A stretch of DNA of 64,000 nt from Aplectana chamaeleonis (lineage: Eukaryota > Nematoda > Chromadorea > Rhabditida > Cosmocercidae). The stretch lies in NCBI GenBank assembly GCA_029168955.1, contig JAPDOI010000185.1, forward strand, positions 310,001-374,000. The letters are read 5' to 3'. Below, piece by piece: positions 32,105 to 44,225 of this stretch. The first letter of the stretch is position 1; each line of letters opens with the position of its first letter. The position numbers and the translations under genes are program-made. A model generated the notes under the pieces. That model saw only the letters and a program-made list of their open reading frames with translations, was not told where the DNA came from and searched no databases.

Positions 32105-32254
32105 CTGAAAGTCTTGGGGTGGTTACCAGAATTCAATCAATACTCAGGAAATATGTACTGTAGGAAAGGTAACTAAATACTAAAAAAAAATCGGCAATAA
32201 ATGATGGTCATGCCAACAAAAGAAAATGATTGTCGGTGACGACAATGGTCCTAC

Positions 32255-32375
32255 TGGAAAATCCTTGATCGGGGTTCTTCTTCCGCTTTCTCTTCATTTC
32301 AATTCTAGAAGCGACATCAGCTGGGGTGTTCAAAGCTTTTAGTCGTTCATAATCCAGGCCTTCCTCCTCAGCTTT
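32255..32375 (-). CDS. syf-2: syf-2 exon 3
   Basis: Encodes KAEEEGLDYERLKALNTPAD then VASRIEMKRKRKKNPDQGFS, matching human RGEDYEKVKLLEISAEDAER and KKKRKNPDLGFS. The acceptor is GGTTTTAG. The sequence just upstream on the minus strand is only 77 bp from a hAT-type element. The donor is A/GTAGGA, which is weaker than the others. Confidence 0.94.
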
Positions 32376-32643
32376 CTAAAACCATTCACAATTAATGAAA
32401 ATTCCTGATAGTCATCGCCACTTCGCATAACCAACTACTCTGCCATCACCGCCAGGGATATGCGGGAAAAATATTTTTGGAAACAGAAAACCTAGTTTGA
32501 CAGAAAACATAAAACAGAAAAAAATCTCCAAAAATGGGCAGAAAACAGAAAATTTTCAAAAAATCAATAACGGGTGTTCAGCGTACACTAAACGAAATTT
32601 TTCAAAACATTCAACTTTTTTTATAAATTCTTTGACTGATCTA

Positions 32644-32894
32644 CAGTTCAACTCCGCATTGCCGTTCAGTCCGCAAAGTGCACGCTTATTGCGAAAGCTT
32701 GCTGCGGCGCGGTTGTGAGTATCCTCAGACAGGGATGTGGGATCATCCGGGAGGAGGGATCACCCGGGCACCAAGGGCAAAAACTGCCCGGGTGATCCCA
32801 CATCCCTGTCTGAGAATATTCGCAATCGCGCCGCAGCACTCTTTCGCAATCACCGTGCACTTTGCGGACTGAACGGCAATGCGGAGTTGAACTG
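32644..32894. mobile_element. TA-flanked MITE (CAGTTCAACTCCGC family), copy 1
   Basis: 251 bp between TA dinucleotides, with nearly fully palindromic arms (CAGTTCAACTCCGCATTGCC at the tip; centre GGGATGTGGGATCA). CAGT tips and TA duplications point to Tc1/mariner mobilisation. Sister copy at 53575-53807. Confidence 0.9.
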
Positions 32895-33486
32895 TATGTT
32901 TATTTAATTGAATTTTCAATCCTTACAGTTGGCCAGAGCAAAAAGTATAGACGCTCAAGTAATGCAGATTATGAGTGCGATGAGATGACAAATGTTCATC
33001 GAACCTTCCTTTTCCCAGGCAATAAAAGCTCGATTACTCTGTTAGAAGCTCAATACATATGTATGTCTGTGCAAGGAGTCGGAGCGAGCTTTCCGTTTCT
33101 TAGTGTACATATGTTGACACTGGTTGTGAGATAACTGCTGGTTTGAACACTGTACTACTCTTCAGAGCTGACAGTTACGCCCGCACCGCGCGCCTGTGCT
33201 GTTAGAGTATAACTAACCTGAGGCGCTGTTCGCTCCACGTTGAGAGCCTCTCGTACCGCTGTGGCAGAATTATCACCTGCCTCATAGCCTCAACATCAAC
33301 TTCTTGGCGCTTCATCTTAACTGAATTCTGTGCCATCTGAGTTGCAGTGAGATAAAACACGCATTTAAAGTTTTGCGTGCATGGCACAGTTGGGGCCAAC
33401 ATTACCCCGCTCCACCAAAGCAGGTACGCTGGGGAGCGGGTATGAATAGTGGGCGTTGAGTATTTACTATCAGTATTAATGGCTTG

Positions 33487-36400
33487 GGGGTGTGTATACA
33501 AGTCTGTTGGTACCTGCTCGTTGGTGCCCCTGCTTCTACTGAACCCAGCAGACGTTTGAGTGTACACAGGGAACGTTCGAGCGATATAGCGTGCACAACT
33601 ATATCGCGAAAGTATCCCACACATTGCATAAAGGTGTCGCCGTCTGGCACACTAAGGCCTCTGGTCCATAACACCTTAGGATCCGTACCTAAGGAGTCAT
33701 GGAGTCTTTGGCCACAAGCCACAATTTCGCCACCCTGAACTGTCGATCGCTGTCGAGTGATATCCAAAAAACTGCGCTATCCAGACTTCTGAGCTATTTC
33801 CATGCACCGTTTGCTGCTTTGCAGGAAACCCGCCTCAAGGATAGACCCGTCATCAGCGTCGGAGAGTACACCATCTACTGCGGTAACGCTGACGATAGGA
33901 GAACGGGAGGCTGTGCAATAGCTGTAAGGAAGGATTTCAATAGTATGGTCAAGGAGTTTGGCTCAACGTTGTGCCGGAATGCATTCGTACGACTGCGGGA
34001 TCACAGAGGATTCAATCTGTGGATAGTGAGTGCTCATGCGCCCACTGAAACCGCCGAAGACAATTCGAAGGATGCGTTTTATGAGGAACTCAATACGTTG
34101 CTGGCCAGGATACCTTGTCAACATGCTGTTGTCGTGGGGATTGACGCAAATGCGAAGATGGGACTTCATCAGTGGAGCAAACATCGGACAATGGCTACCG
34201 CCTTGTCGACTTTTGTGAACGCAGTGGTCTGATTATTGCATCGACATTCAAGAGGAATCATCGCCGCCATCAGCTTACGTGGCAGGGACCAACCCAGCTA
34301 TCTCCAGAAGAGCAGCGGAAGCGGAAGATGACAACTTTGAAACTACAGCTTGACTATGTCCTGACGAGGAATATTCCAGTATCGGACATTCGAAGATCTA
34401 GAGCTGTACGGGATGTCGCATTCGATTCGGATCACCGTCCTGTTCAGTTGAACTTCACTGCGAGGATTCATAAGAGGAAGCGAGGGGCTCAGCCTCTCCA
34501 GAGGATTGACATGACAAGTCTCAGAGATGAAGAGTGCAGAAGGAATTTTCGACAACGCGTTTCTATTCACATCGGAGTACGGACCAAGAAGAAATTTTGC
34601 GACGCGGATTCTTTTGTCAACAAAGTGACCGCGAACGAGAGTGGACGTGTAGAGCTAAGGAGTTCGAGAAGGCTTACCAGAAGAAGAATCCGAAGAAAGC
34701 CTACACGTTGCTGCGACAGTATAGTGGGATGATGAAGAGATGTTCTCCTGTCTTGAACACTACCAATGGAGTTGCAGTTGGTGATGCGACGCTGCCAATA
34801 TGGAAGGATTACTTCAGTTCACTACTGAATCGTCCAGCGCCATCAGTACCTGAGCTCCCGCATGTTCAGAGAGCACATCACGATGTCAGTGAGGAACCGC
34901 CGAGTCTGAAGTTTTGGATTGTGTCCAGAAAATGAAGAATGGAAAGGCAGGTGGAGGTGACAACATCACTGCTGAAATGCTGAAAGCTCTTCCTCCGCAT
35001 GGGATTCGTGAAATGACCAACACCATCCGTGCCATATGGATGAGCGAAAGGATACCCGATTTGTGGAGACATGCGATCATCGTACCTCTTCACAAGAAGC
35101 TATCCGTCGCGGATCCTATGAACTACAGGGGAATCTCTCTACTTCGTGTCATGTACAAGGTTTTAGAACGTATCATTCTCGAGCGACTTATCAAACATCG
35201 TGAAGGAACGACCAGAGATGAGCAAGCCGGTTTTCGACCTGGAAGACCGACCATCGACCAAGTGTTCGTCGTGAGAAGAGTAATTGAATCGTGGCAGCGG
35301 TATTCGAAGCCATTACAGCTTGCTTTTTTGGATTTTGAAGCCGCGTTCGACTCTCCTCATCGTGATCGATTGCTCAATGCTCTGCTAGCAGATGGAGTCC
35401 CGGAAAAGTATGTTCGGTTAATCGAGGACATGAACAAAGGAACAACAGCAGCAGTTCGTACACCAGTCGGATTTACGTCAGCTTTCGAGGTGAAAACAGG
35501 AGTAAGGCAAGGAGCCGTTGCAGGACCTTTTCTTTTCAATTTCGCCGTTGATGACATCATGCGTAGAGTTGCAGAACAGTTTCCTGCGGATGTGATCCCA
35601 ACACCATCAGGACGCTCCCTTGTCGACCTGGAGTACGCCGACGACATTGTGTTATTCGCTGAAAACAACGCAAAACTGCAAAGGATTGTGAACCTCGTTT
35701 CGAAGTATGCCGCAGCCTATGGACTTCGTCTTTGTCCCGACAAATTCAACCAGATGTGGGTCTCTCAGAGGCCTTCAACGGGAGTTTGTGTGGACGGACA
35801 ACGTATCGAACTGGTTGACGATTTCTGTTATTTGGGCTGTTTGCTGAAGAACGATGGTAGTTATGCAGCGGATATTCGACAACGATGTGCGAAAGCTACG
35901 TCTGCATTTAATTCTCTAACAAAGTGTTTGTGGTCTACCACCATCGCGAAGGAAGTCAAGTTGCGCGTCTACCTATCCGCTATTCGCCCTATCATGATGT
36001 ACGGATCGGAGACAAGGGCAGCACCGAACACGCAGATGTAAAGGTTGGATTGCACGGAGAGGGAGCTTTTTAGGCGTTTGCTTGGATATTTCTGGCCGCG
36101 TGTATGCCATAACGAAGACCTTTACAAGGAAATCGACGCAGTACATCAACGCTTGACACGAGGGAGGTGCCTGCATCTCCTAAAGCCATCTCAAGCAGCA
36201 ATGGAAAGTCGACTTCGACTGCTGGGGCATATACTAAGAAGAACGCCGGATCGTCTCGTACAACACGCTCTGAGAATGCTTCCAAATCCTGTCTGGAAAC
36301 GGCCACTTCTGGACGGATGTGGTTAAAGAGGATTTAAAGTCACTCGGCACCGAAAGACAGTTCAGGCGCGATGTTTCGTTTCGCAGGAAATGAAATAGTG

Positions 36401-36533
36401 ACAGCTGGGTGGAATGTGTTCAAATTGTGGCTGAAGACCGTGAAAAATGGACACGGCTGACTACTAGGACGGCAAACCTCGGTGAAGATGCGGAATGACC
36501 GCGTCAGGCGAAAGCCAGCCGATTAAGGTAAGG
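33487..36533 (+). mobile_element. RTE-type LINE, copy B
   Basis: Flanked by the 12-bp duplication ATTAATGGCTTG (33475-33486 and 36534-36545). Nearly the same 5' leader as copy A. The ATG frame opens at 33699 and breaks at a 35-nt deletion near 34170. A deletion of about 180 nt near 34620 removes the linker between endonuclease and RT. Motif A (LDFEAAFDSPHRDRL), motif B (TGVRQGAVAGPFLF) and motif C (LEYADDIVLF) are intact in frame 34914-36041, which ends at a TAA. A further deletion is at about 36305. Confidence 0.94.
33699..36326 (+). pseudogene. RTE endonuclease-RT, copy B (deleted)
   Basis: Endonuclease 33699-34230 and 34172-34600, RT 34914-36041, C-terminal part 36045-36326. The RT catalytic Asp residues are present (FDS and YADD), unlike copy A, but the large deletions make the protein non-functional. 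Confidence 0.92.
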
Positions 36534-36599
36534 ATTAATGGCTTGTTATTGTTAGTATAGAGTCACATTGCATTTTTTTCCACTTGACTGCTTTGCGTT

Positions 36600-36915
36600 A
36601 CATTTGAGGGATTCGTCAACGATAAACCTCTGGGTAAGAGTATCCACTATAAGATAAAAATAAGAAATCGGCTTCCTGAATTCCTATTGGGTTGCGCAGC
36701 GCATTCGACGTCGTATTCGTAGAAGGCTTGACTCTGAGAGAAACTGCCGCTGCGGCTGCGCGATAGCGCCGCTTTGGCGCATACAGGAACCGAAGCGGCA
36801 CTATCGCGAAGCCGCGGCGACTCGACCACGGAGCCGTAGCGGGGACCCGACAGTGCCGCTTCGGCTCCGCGATGACGCCGCAACGGTTCCGGGAGCGTCT
36901 CTGATATGAAGTTAT
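36600..36915. repeat. GCCGC-rich unclassified repeat
   Basis: Clusters of GCCGCTTCGGCTCCGCGAT-like motifs. Similar GCGGAGCCG motifs recur at 37610-37740, so the two may be parts of one repeat. No clear ends. Confidence 0.4.
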
Positions 36916-36919
36916 TTAA

Positions 36920-37404
36920 AGGCAGTGTTCACGATGATTTGCGTCAGCGAGTTTTTCACATGAAACAAAGCGTTGGCCTCCAAGTGTTACCCAAATCACG
37001 ACGAAATGGCAAAAAAACACATTAAAACCCCGTATTTCAGTGACACTATTCTAAAACATGGACTAGTTGTCCGGTTGGATGAACATGTTCATGGTGGTTG
37101 TCACCAGTGGGAAATTGGGTCAATCGAAAATAGAAGAGTATTTTATGCAAAGCAGGGTTAGTTAGGGTTCTAAGGAAAGAACGGAGCAATAGAGAGTAGA
37201 GAATTGCAAAGGACGGGTCCACAAAAGATTTCATTGTCACAAATTACAGTTCCTGTGAGAGTAAAGTGGCGGGGTGAGAGTAAAGGATTTCGTGCCCTTC
37301 TGAAGCGTTTTCCTTCATTTCTTCATCATTTCAGTTCTACTCGGGGGCCAAACAGTCGATACACCGATCAATCTCAAAACTGAAGATTAACGTGAACACT
37401 GTCT
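36920..37404. mobile_element. TTAA-flanked MITE, copy 1
   Basis: Tips AGGCAGTGTTCACG and CGTGAACACTGTCT, with TTAA immediately outside on both sides (36916-36919 and 37405-37408). TTAA duplication is the hallmark of piggyBac-type transposition. Sister copy at 62509-62968. Confidence 0.75.
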
Positions 37405-37744
37405 TTAAGAATTATAAGACAACTAGGGTGGGGGGGGGCTAATTGTAAGAACAAAAATTTGCACCTGCGGTCGTATCGTCCTTTGTGTGATGAGGACAGA
37501 GCCTACCGCCGCTCTTGCGCACAAGGAAATACGGAATGTACCTCAAAATTGGGTATGTTGAACCGGCGACAATTTCGTTTTACCACATAGGACAGTACAT
37601 CGTACTCCACGCGGGTTCGCTGCTGCATCCTCGCGGAGCCGGCGCGGTCCTAACGCGGAGCTGCTGCGATACTATCGCGGCGATGTCGAGGCTCAAGACA
37701 CGGCAACAAAATCGCCTGATCACGGAGCCGCTGCGGCGGTAAAT

Positions 37745-37950
37745 TTTTTCAGAGGAATGGGCCTCGTGCTTATTTAGCGGCTTGCAGGGGCCAGCCAACT
37801 TCCCAACGAGTGCCTTTATCTCCGTACATGAATCTGTTTCCAATTGAAGGACCCCGGAGGGTTGGTTGGTTTGGTTCAGCTCGGCGAGAATCGAACCCGA
37901 CCGTGTACATCGAACAGCACCGTTTCCTTCCACCACGCCACACGTGCCCT
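37745..37950 (-). repeat. tRNA-derived SINE-like sequence
   Basis: On the minus strand a pol III A-box-like TGGCGTGGTGGA is followed about 35 nt later by a B-box GGGTTCGATTC (plus 37887-37897). The sequence then continues into a non-tRNA body. The cloverleaf is not complete, so it is not a functional tRNA. Confidence 0.5.
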
Positions 37951-38442
37951 AATGGATAACCACTACAGCGAGATAAAAGCGTCTGGTGGGGGGAACTGCA
38001 GAGAGCCTAGGTGAAGTACACCCTTAACCTATCGGCTTAGATTTGATTAATCCGACCACTTTTTTCTAGGGCATTCCTGCTCCAAATCGCGAATCGTGTT
38101 TTTTTCTGTTTTCTGTCCAATTTTTGCCCATTTTTACAAAAAACAGAAAAAATGGCCAAAAATGGGCAGAAAACAGGAAATTCCGCACATCCCTGATCAC
38201 CACCACGGATGCGCGAAAATCTCCGTCTTCCGTCTTTATCGTATTTCTATTCCGTTTCAGGTATTTCCAGCAGTAACCTCATAAAATGTTCTCAACAACA
38301 GTATCGTGGCACTGGCGTACTACATGCCAACACCGCCGATGGAGAACTAGACAAGACCTAAATTTCAACTCACCATAAACTTTGGAACAGGTTAGAGCTA
38401 CCCTTTCCTTCCAGAATCAAGTTTAGCCTTCAGAACTGCGGA

Positions 38443-41400
38443 GCTGCCAAGATGTCGTACGTTCGTGCCGTGGCAGTGTGGAGGAAAGAAGATCGCCTCC
38501 GTGCAAACCGACGTCATCCCCTCCACAAAGGTTTTTGTCATGGGAGAGGTGCTGGCCGGCCGCAGCTCTCATTCGGATTCTCCTGCAAAGGGCCGGCGTG
38601 GAGAGGAATCCTGGACCCGCTCAGAAGTATCTATGCGCCACGTGCGGCAATGAGGTTAACTGGAGACATACCAGCGTCCAGTGCTTCGGATGCCAAAGGT
38701 GGGTGCACTTCTCCTGTTCGGGTCTCAGTTCTGTGAGGCATCATAACCCATCTTTTCGTTGTGTATTATGCTCCTCACCTTCCAACTCAGATTCCTCTAT
38801 CGCAAATCGCCCCCTTTCAATTTTGCATATATTTTGCTAAACGGCCTTCGTGCCAAGCTTTCTGAACTCTCTCTCTTCGCACGTACCTACCATCCAGACG
38901 TTATCATGGTTCAAGAAACCAAGCTCTCTCCATCCCCTACCTATCCTCATCCCAATATCCCAGTCTATACTTCTTACCATGCTCCAAGGTCATCTCTCGG
39001 CGGTGGAGTTTCTACTTTTGTTCAATCTTCACTTCCCTCACACCTCATCCCCAGCACCCCCACGGACGGTACTCTCGAGTACCTCCCAATCCATCTCCCC
39101 CTAAAAACACCCCTTTCTCTTTTCAACATATACATTCCACCTACAACTTCATGCCCTTCATCTTACAGTCCTATCCCACTTCTCAAGCAGCTGAGCGACT
39201 GCTCCCTCTCATCCTCGGTCGTTTTCGCGGGTGATTTCAACGCTCACACCTTTTGCTCGTCTCTCGGTCCTGATGTTAGAAGAAATGACGTCGAAGAATG
39301 GGCAGATGAGTGCGACCTGGTCATTTTAGACGATGATCAGCTCACTCGTCTCCCTGCCAACGGCCGATCTTCTAGCCCAGACATATCTCTTGTCTCGTCC
39401 AACCTTTCTAGCTGCTGCTCATGGTCTACCTCGACGACTTTGCCAAGTGACCATGTTCCTGTCTTTGTCCACATCGATCTATCCAATTCTCTCGCTCCCT
39501 TTTCTGGTGTTCGCCAACGTTCTTATCTTAATTTAGGCCGAGCAGACTGGCGCCTGTTCAGTGAAGTTGCGCTTCGCCTATCGGCAGATTACCCGTGGAA
39601 TGGAAGCGTGCACCAGAAAGAGTGCCATTTATCTGACGCAATCCGCAAGGCCATGAATGCGGCTATTCCTATCGGTCGCGTCAAGACGTTCTATCCAAAT
39701 GTCAACAGAGACATCCTCGACAAAATTAGAACGAGAGATGCGAGGAGAGCGGTTAATCATCTGGACCCCGTGGTTGCTGAGCTTGACAGTGAGATCAAAA
39801 AGGACTTGGACAGACTTAAGAAAGAAGAGTGGGAGAAGTTCACCGGGCAGTTGGATTTTAAGACGGACAGTGCAGCTACTTGGAAAGTTTTACGGAAGCT
39901 TTCGGGTAAAAGCTCACCCGCCACCGTCTCCACAATCGAATTCGACAACGGTGTATTCAAATCAGGAAAGGAAGCCGCTTATGCGCTCGGGAAAAGTTTT
40001 TTCATCACCAGTGCTAAACGAGGTCCGCAGAATAGAGTGACTGTAAGAGAGCTGTGCCGCCTCCCGCTTATGAGCACGGCCGAAGCATTTACTACGGCGC
40101 AAGTTGAGAAGATTATAAAGGAAATACGGAACTCCAGAGCTATTGGTCCTGATGGGATATGTCCTGCTGTCTTGAAGAAGATACCCACTGACTTACTACC
40201 GCTTCTCACTGAGGTGATAAACTCCTCGTTCAGGTCGTGTACTATCCCGCAGAATTGGAAGACGGCAAACGTCGTTCCGCTGCCCAAGCCTGACAAGCCC
40301 CAAGCTTCAGTGAAGGGATATCGGCCCATTAGCTTGTTGTCTTCTTTTGCTAAAGTAGCTGAAAAGCTGATCGTCAAGGACCTGGCTGAGTATAACGAGA
40401 GACAGGTGTTTCAGCATGGATTCAGAAGACTGCATTCCACCACGACTGCATTGTTAGAAATTACGAGCTATGCAATTGATGGTTTCAACGCCTATAAGCC
40501 GCAAAGAACTGTAGCAGTTGCCTTGGATCTCACTAAGGCTTTCGACACAGTGAATCTTGGTATCTTATCAAACAACTTACTGGAGTCATCAATCCCGCCA
40601 TGGCAAAAGCGCTGGATAGCTGCATTCACTAAGGGAAGACGGGCTAGAGTGATGTTCCAGAATCATGTCTCAAACAGCATTCCGATTGCAGCTGGAGTCC
40701 CACAGGGCGGCGTATTGTCGCCTGCTCTCTTCAGTCTGTACCTCGAAGATATGCCCGCCCCTCCCCAGGATATCAAAGTGGTCGCTTACGCTGACGATAT
40801 GACTGTCTTGTGTCGTGATCGGGACATAAATGTGGCCGCCGCTAAGATTAACGGGTACTTGATCACACAGAGAAGTTTCTTCGACCGCAAAATGCTGAAG
40901 ATTTCTGCGTCAAAGTCATCGGTATCCGTACTCACAACGGACCCATCTGAACACAGCGCACATCCGTATGTCATATGGAATGGAGATCGTTTGCCTGCGG
41001 CCCGCTTCCCAAAACTTCTCGGACTCGTGTTCGATCCATCGCTTAAGTTCCATAAGAACACGGAACAGAAGCAGGCTATCGAGAAAGCGAAGCTTAACGT
41101 GCTTAGAGCCCTGGGCGGTACTTCATGGGGTAGTAGCAAAGAAACCATTATTACAACGTATAAGGCGATTCTCCAGCCTGCACTAGAATACGCCGCACCA
41201 GTCTGGCAGCATCTAGTTTCGGAATCTTCTTGGACTAAGATGCAACGCATACAGAATGCAGCTCTTCGAATCGCCACCGGATGTGCAAGAAGTTCCTAAG
41301 TCGATCACTTGCATTCTGAGACCCGCTTATTACCAGTAAGGGAGCACTGTCAGCTCCAGGCCCAACAATTTTTCATCAACATTGTCAAACAACGAAATCA

Positions 41401-41893
41401 CCCGTCTTGGAGAGTGCTAGACCCCGTCAGAGAGAGAGAGGCGTCAGAAAACCATTCTCCGATGCTCCCAGCAAAGTCAATCTGCAAAGATGGCACGACT
41501 CACAGCAAGAACGACTCCGTCTGTTGCGCGAGGAGCATACTCAGTTCGTACAGTGCCATCTGGAAAAGGCGGCCATTAATCCCATATTGGGGGTAGTGCC
41601 GCCCCAAGTCTGCACATCCGAGGCTGAACTCGGAAGAAGGGCCAGGTGCACCCTGGCATCGCTGCGCTGCGGTCATTCTACCATGCTTATGTCCTACGTC
41701 AACAAAATAGACAGCATCAAATCAGATGTTTGCCCGGACTGTGGCTGCCTCGGCCATGATACTGCACACCTTTTCAAATGTCCGGAGAGACCCACCACGC
41801 TGACCGTAATGGACTTATGGACGAATCCGTTACTGGTCGCCCAGTTTCTCAACCTATGACAAAACCCTCAATGTGGCTGCAAAGAAGAAGAAG
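38443..41893 (+). mobile_element. LINE family P, copy P4
   Basis: From GCTGCCAAGATG to the GAAGAAGAAG tail, about 3.45 kb. I found no clear target duplication. It belongs with P1 in a subfamily (ISLLSSFAK) and shares P1's TAA in the C-terminal region (AGTTCCTAAGTC). The leader has lost three bases at the slippery site (AGGTTTT instead of GGGTTTT), and stem 1 has one mismatch. Confidence 0.93.
38452..41859 (+). pseudogene. P4 zinc finger-endonuclease-RT (longest surviving P frame)
   Basis: This is the best view of the protein. The leader has LLQRAGVERNPGP. A PHD-like finger (CATCGNEV...CFGCQRWVHFSCSG...FRCVLCSS) follows. A frame change near 38838 leads into the APE endonuclease (HPDVIMVQETKLSPSP, FAGDFNAHTFCSS, SSPDISLVSSNL, SDHVPVFVHIDLSN). 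The RT has motif 1-2 NVVPLPKPDKP, KGYRPISLL; motif A ALDLTKAFDTVNLG; motif B AGVPQGGVLSPALFSLYLED; and motif C VVAYADDMTVL. The C-terminus has a CPDCGCLGHDTAHLFKC knuckle and the end WTNPLLVAQFLNL. The domain order (finger, APE, RT, knuckle, no RNase H seen) suggests a jockey/ingi/Vingi-like clade. Breaks: frameshift near 38838, TAA at 41297, GA-run slip near 41435. Confidence 0.92.
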
Positions 41894-42249
41894 GAGGTAA
41901 TTCATTATCTGTCAGGGCATTTGCCCGTGAAGGACGTCTGAATCTGTCGGATGAGCTCTGGCGAGTACCAGAGGATGCTAGAAAGACGCCCACCTTCAAT
42001 TCCTCATTTTTCTGCGCGCCAATGTTGCAGTTTCTAGCAAGACAATGTGAGCCTTCACGTGAGCAAGTCTGATGTGAACTTCTGAGGCGGTATTAAGTAT
42101 CGAGGTGGCGCGCGCCAGAACAAGCGCAAACGCGCTAAGCGGAGAAGGGAGTGTGTGAAGAATGAGACACCGACGTGCATAGCAGCCCGAAATCAGTGAT
42201 AGCGCGCGCTACCGTGATTCTTAATGCCGCCTCTGTGTTCGGCGAACAC
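41894..42249. other. unassigned intronic DNA
   Basis: Between P4 and the Tc1-like fragment. It may contain more of the eroded transposon, but I see no convincing frame. Confidence 0.35.
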
Positions 42250-42420
42250 TATTTTGTCTAGAGTGGATCGTCTTTAGTCCTGATCATAACCCAATAAAGA
42301 ATCTCTGGAATTTTGGTTTGCCGGGTCTCAGCTAGTGGTCGCGATCGCCTTATTTCTGCACTACAACAGTCCAAAACCGAGGAACTCTCGACCGTAAGAT
42401 TTGTGATAACACATAAATGC
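42250..42420 (+). pseudogene. Tc1/mariner transposase C-terminal fragment
   Basis: Plus-strand reading gives WIVFSPDHNPIKNLWNF and, after a one-base frame change, RVSASGRDRLISALQQ, SKTEEL. SPDLNPIENLW is the signature around the last catalytic acidic residue of Tc1-type DDE transposases. Here that Glu is Lys, so the fragment is inactive. Confidence 0.65.
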
Positions 42421-44225
42421 GACACAACCAAAGGCGTCCTATCTTTTTGATACGCGACATATAGCATGAAATTATTGTAGGGAAGTGCACAAAAGCTTAA
42501 TCCTACTCAAGACAGGTATACGGGCTTTTTTTGTCCATGTTTCTCAGTATAGCTCTCACTAAGGGTACAACTGGATTGTCCACCTATAGAAATCATGGAA
42601 ACAAACAACAAAATTTGTCCTGAACGCTGCCTTTGACGCAGTTCAACGCCAAATAATGTTAGCCTTGGAGACTTCGAGTCTTCTGCGGTGCACAATGAGC
42701 CCGAAAGTTTTCTAGTTTTTCCCTTGACTTATCCCTATTTTGATTCGATCTTAGCTATAGATGACGAGAAATTCCTTCTGAAGCGTTATTTGATTTTGAT
42801 AATTTATGAGCTCCCGCCAAATCCATTTCCAACATATTCACTTCATTTGAACGATTTCATTTTCTGCATATCCCAAAAACGGCCAAACCAATTTAACAAT
42901 TATGAAAAATTTAGTTGAAAGTCAAATCCAGTAAAACGAATGTCACCACATCTTACAACAACGCCAAATCCTTACCCTTTATTGCGGAGCCTAATTTAAA
43001 GAATCCGTATAGCATTCGAGATCAGCACCTTAAAGAGTCACCCTAGGTAATGTTTAGGCTTAATCTATCATATCGACCCACCACGGTGCAAGAACCGTGA
43101 CTTACCAATCTAAAATCACGTTGTCTAGGCCGAAAACTACCATCCGCGCAAAATCGTTCACGTTCAGAGCTGGCGGCGCTTCTCTTAGAGCCACGAAGAA
43201 TGCTTCAGCCACTGATAGCATGACCTATGCTCAGTTTAAGCGGAGAATGTTAAACCTTTTGAATAGCTACGAGCTATCATAGTTTGTTGTCTGTTAACGA
43301 CTGCACATTGTCTCACATTATCACTATAATTATTCTGATACACTGCGCTATTGCAAGTTTCAGAGGGTCATTGTCGTGTATACCTTTTTCACGCTTTCCT
43401 TATGTGAGCGTAATAATAAAATATGCTAGTACCATAATCTTCCGTCAAACCGTAAACGATGTCAGAATCATGTTTAGCACCAGGAATAACCCCTTAGGCA
43501 GACATTGTGCGGAAATTTTTCTTCGACCCCTGTAGTCGTGAGGAGGAAAGTGGTATTGGTATAACAGTGACCTTAGCCATGGACCAGTTTTCCGGCGATG
43601 TGGCTTACGGGTTACGGACGCGAAATCGTCAGATATAAGATTCGTTGAAATTCCGCATGTACAGAAAATGCACGGTACAGGGGTAGATGGGTGTATGGGC
43701 CGAAGTTATTCCATCCATCGGCCAATCGGCGGATGTATATCCACCCCCTAGCACGTTCTAGAAGGTTCGACGAAGGGGATAACCGCGCCACGCACTGTAC
43801 CGGAGCCAAAAATATTTTCGATAAGCCAATTTGATCCTGTGACTTGTAAGCAATGGTCTTCTGTAAAAAGTCGAAAGTCATATCACTCATCGCGCGTGCG
43901 TGAGCGCGCAATGCTGCTCCCCCAGTTTGCACTCCGCTTTCTCCAACATCCGCCCCGCAAAAGATCTACGGGCAGGATCAAGTGAACCGTTGTGTAATAC
44001 GTCAGCGGAACCACGATTCCCTCCGTTGGATGACCAAAATTTTCGAAATTTCTACGACTCCTCCCCGAAATTTGCTTTTGAGACGGAATCCTAATGATTC
44101 CCACCCGGAATTTTCATTTTTTTAACTAAATTTTCTACGACAGCTACCACCGCCCATTAAGAAAATAGACAATCGCGCTTACCCGGTTCTACGGTCATTT
44201 CGTTCTTTTACAGCCTATACTGCCT
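42421..44225. other. unassigned intronic DNA
   Basis: AT-rich sequence with short frames only. The 61-codon frame at 43097-43282 and the 106-codon minus frame at 43612-43932 match nothing I know and lack supporting splice or family evidence. Confidence 0.4.

Larger units (their letters stand above)
32453..38195. mobile_element. hAT-type element B (5.7 kb with nested insertions)
   Basis: Tips CAGGGATATGCGGGAAA and TTCCGCACATCCCTG are inverted, with 7 of 8 matching flanking bases (ATCACCGC at 32445-32452, ATCACCAC at 38196-38203). Both subtermini carry ACAGAAAA/TTTTCTGT runs and AAAAATGGGCAGAAAAC. The interior holds a TA-MITE, RTE copy B, a TTAA-flanked MITE and a SINE-like sequence. No transposase. 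Confidence 0.75.

Noticed and set aside
33202..33400. Exon-like minus-strand frame (MAQNSVKMKRQEVDVEAMRQ...) with AG and GT borders
   Set aside because: It is inside hAT-type element B, matches no part of SYF2 and no family I know, and the syf-2 coding length is complete without it.
37840..37950. Functional tRNA gene on the minus strand
   Set aside because: A and B boxes are present but arms do not close and the sequence continues into a SINE body.
43612..43932. 106-codon minus-strand frame
   Set aside because: No family similarity, no splice or promoter context.
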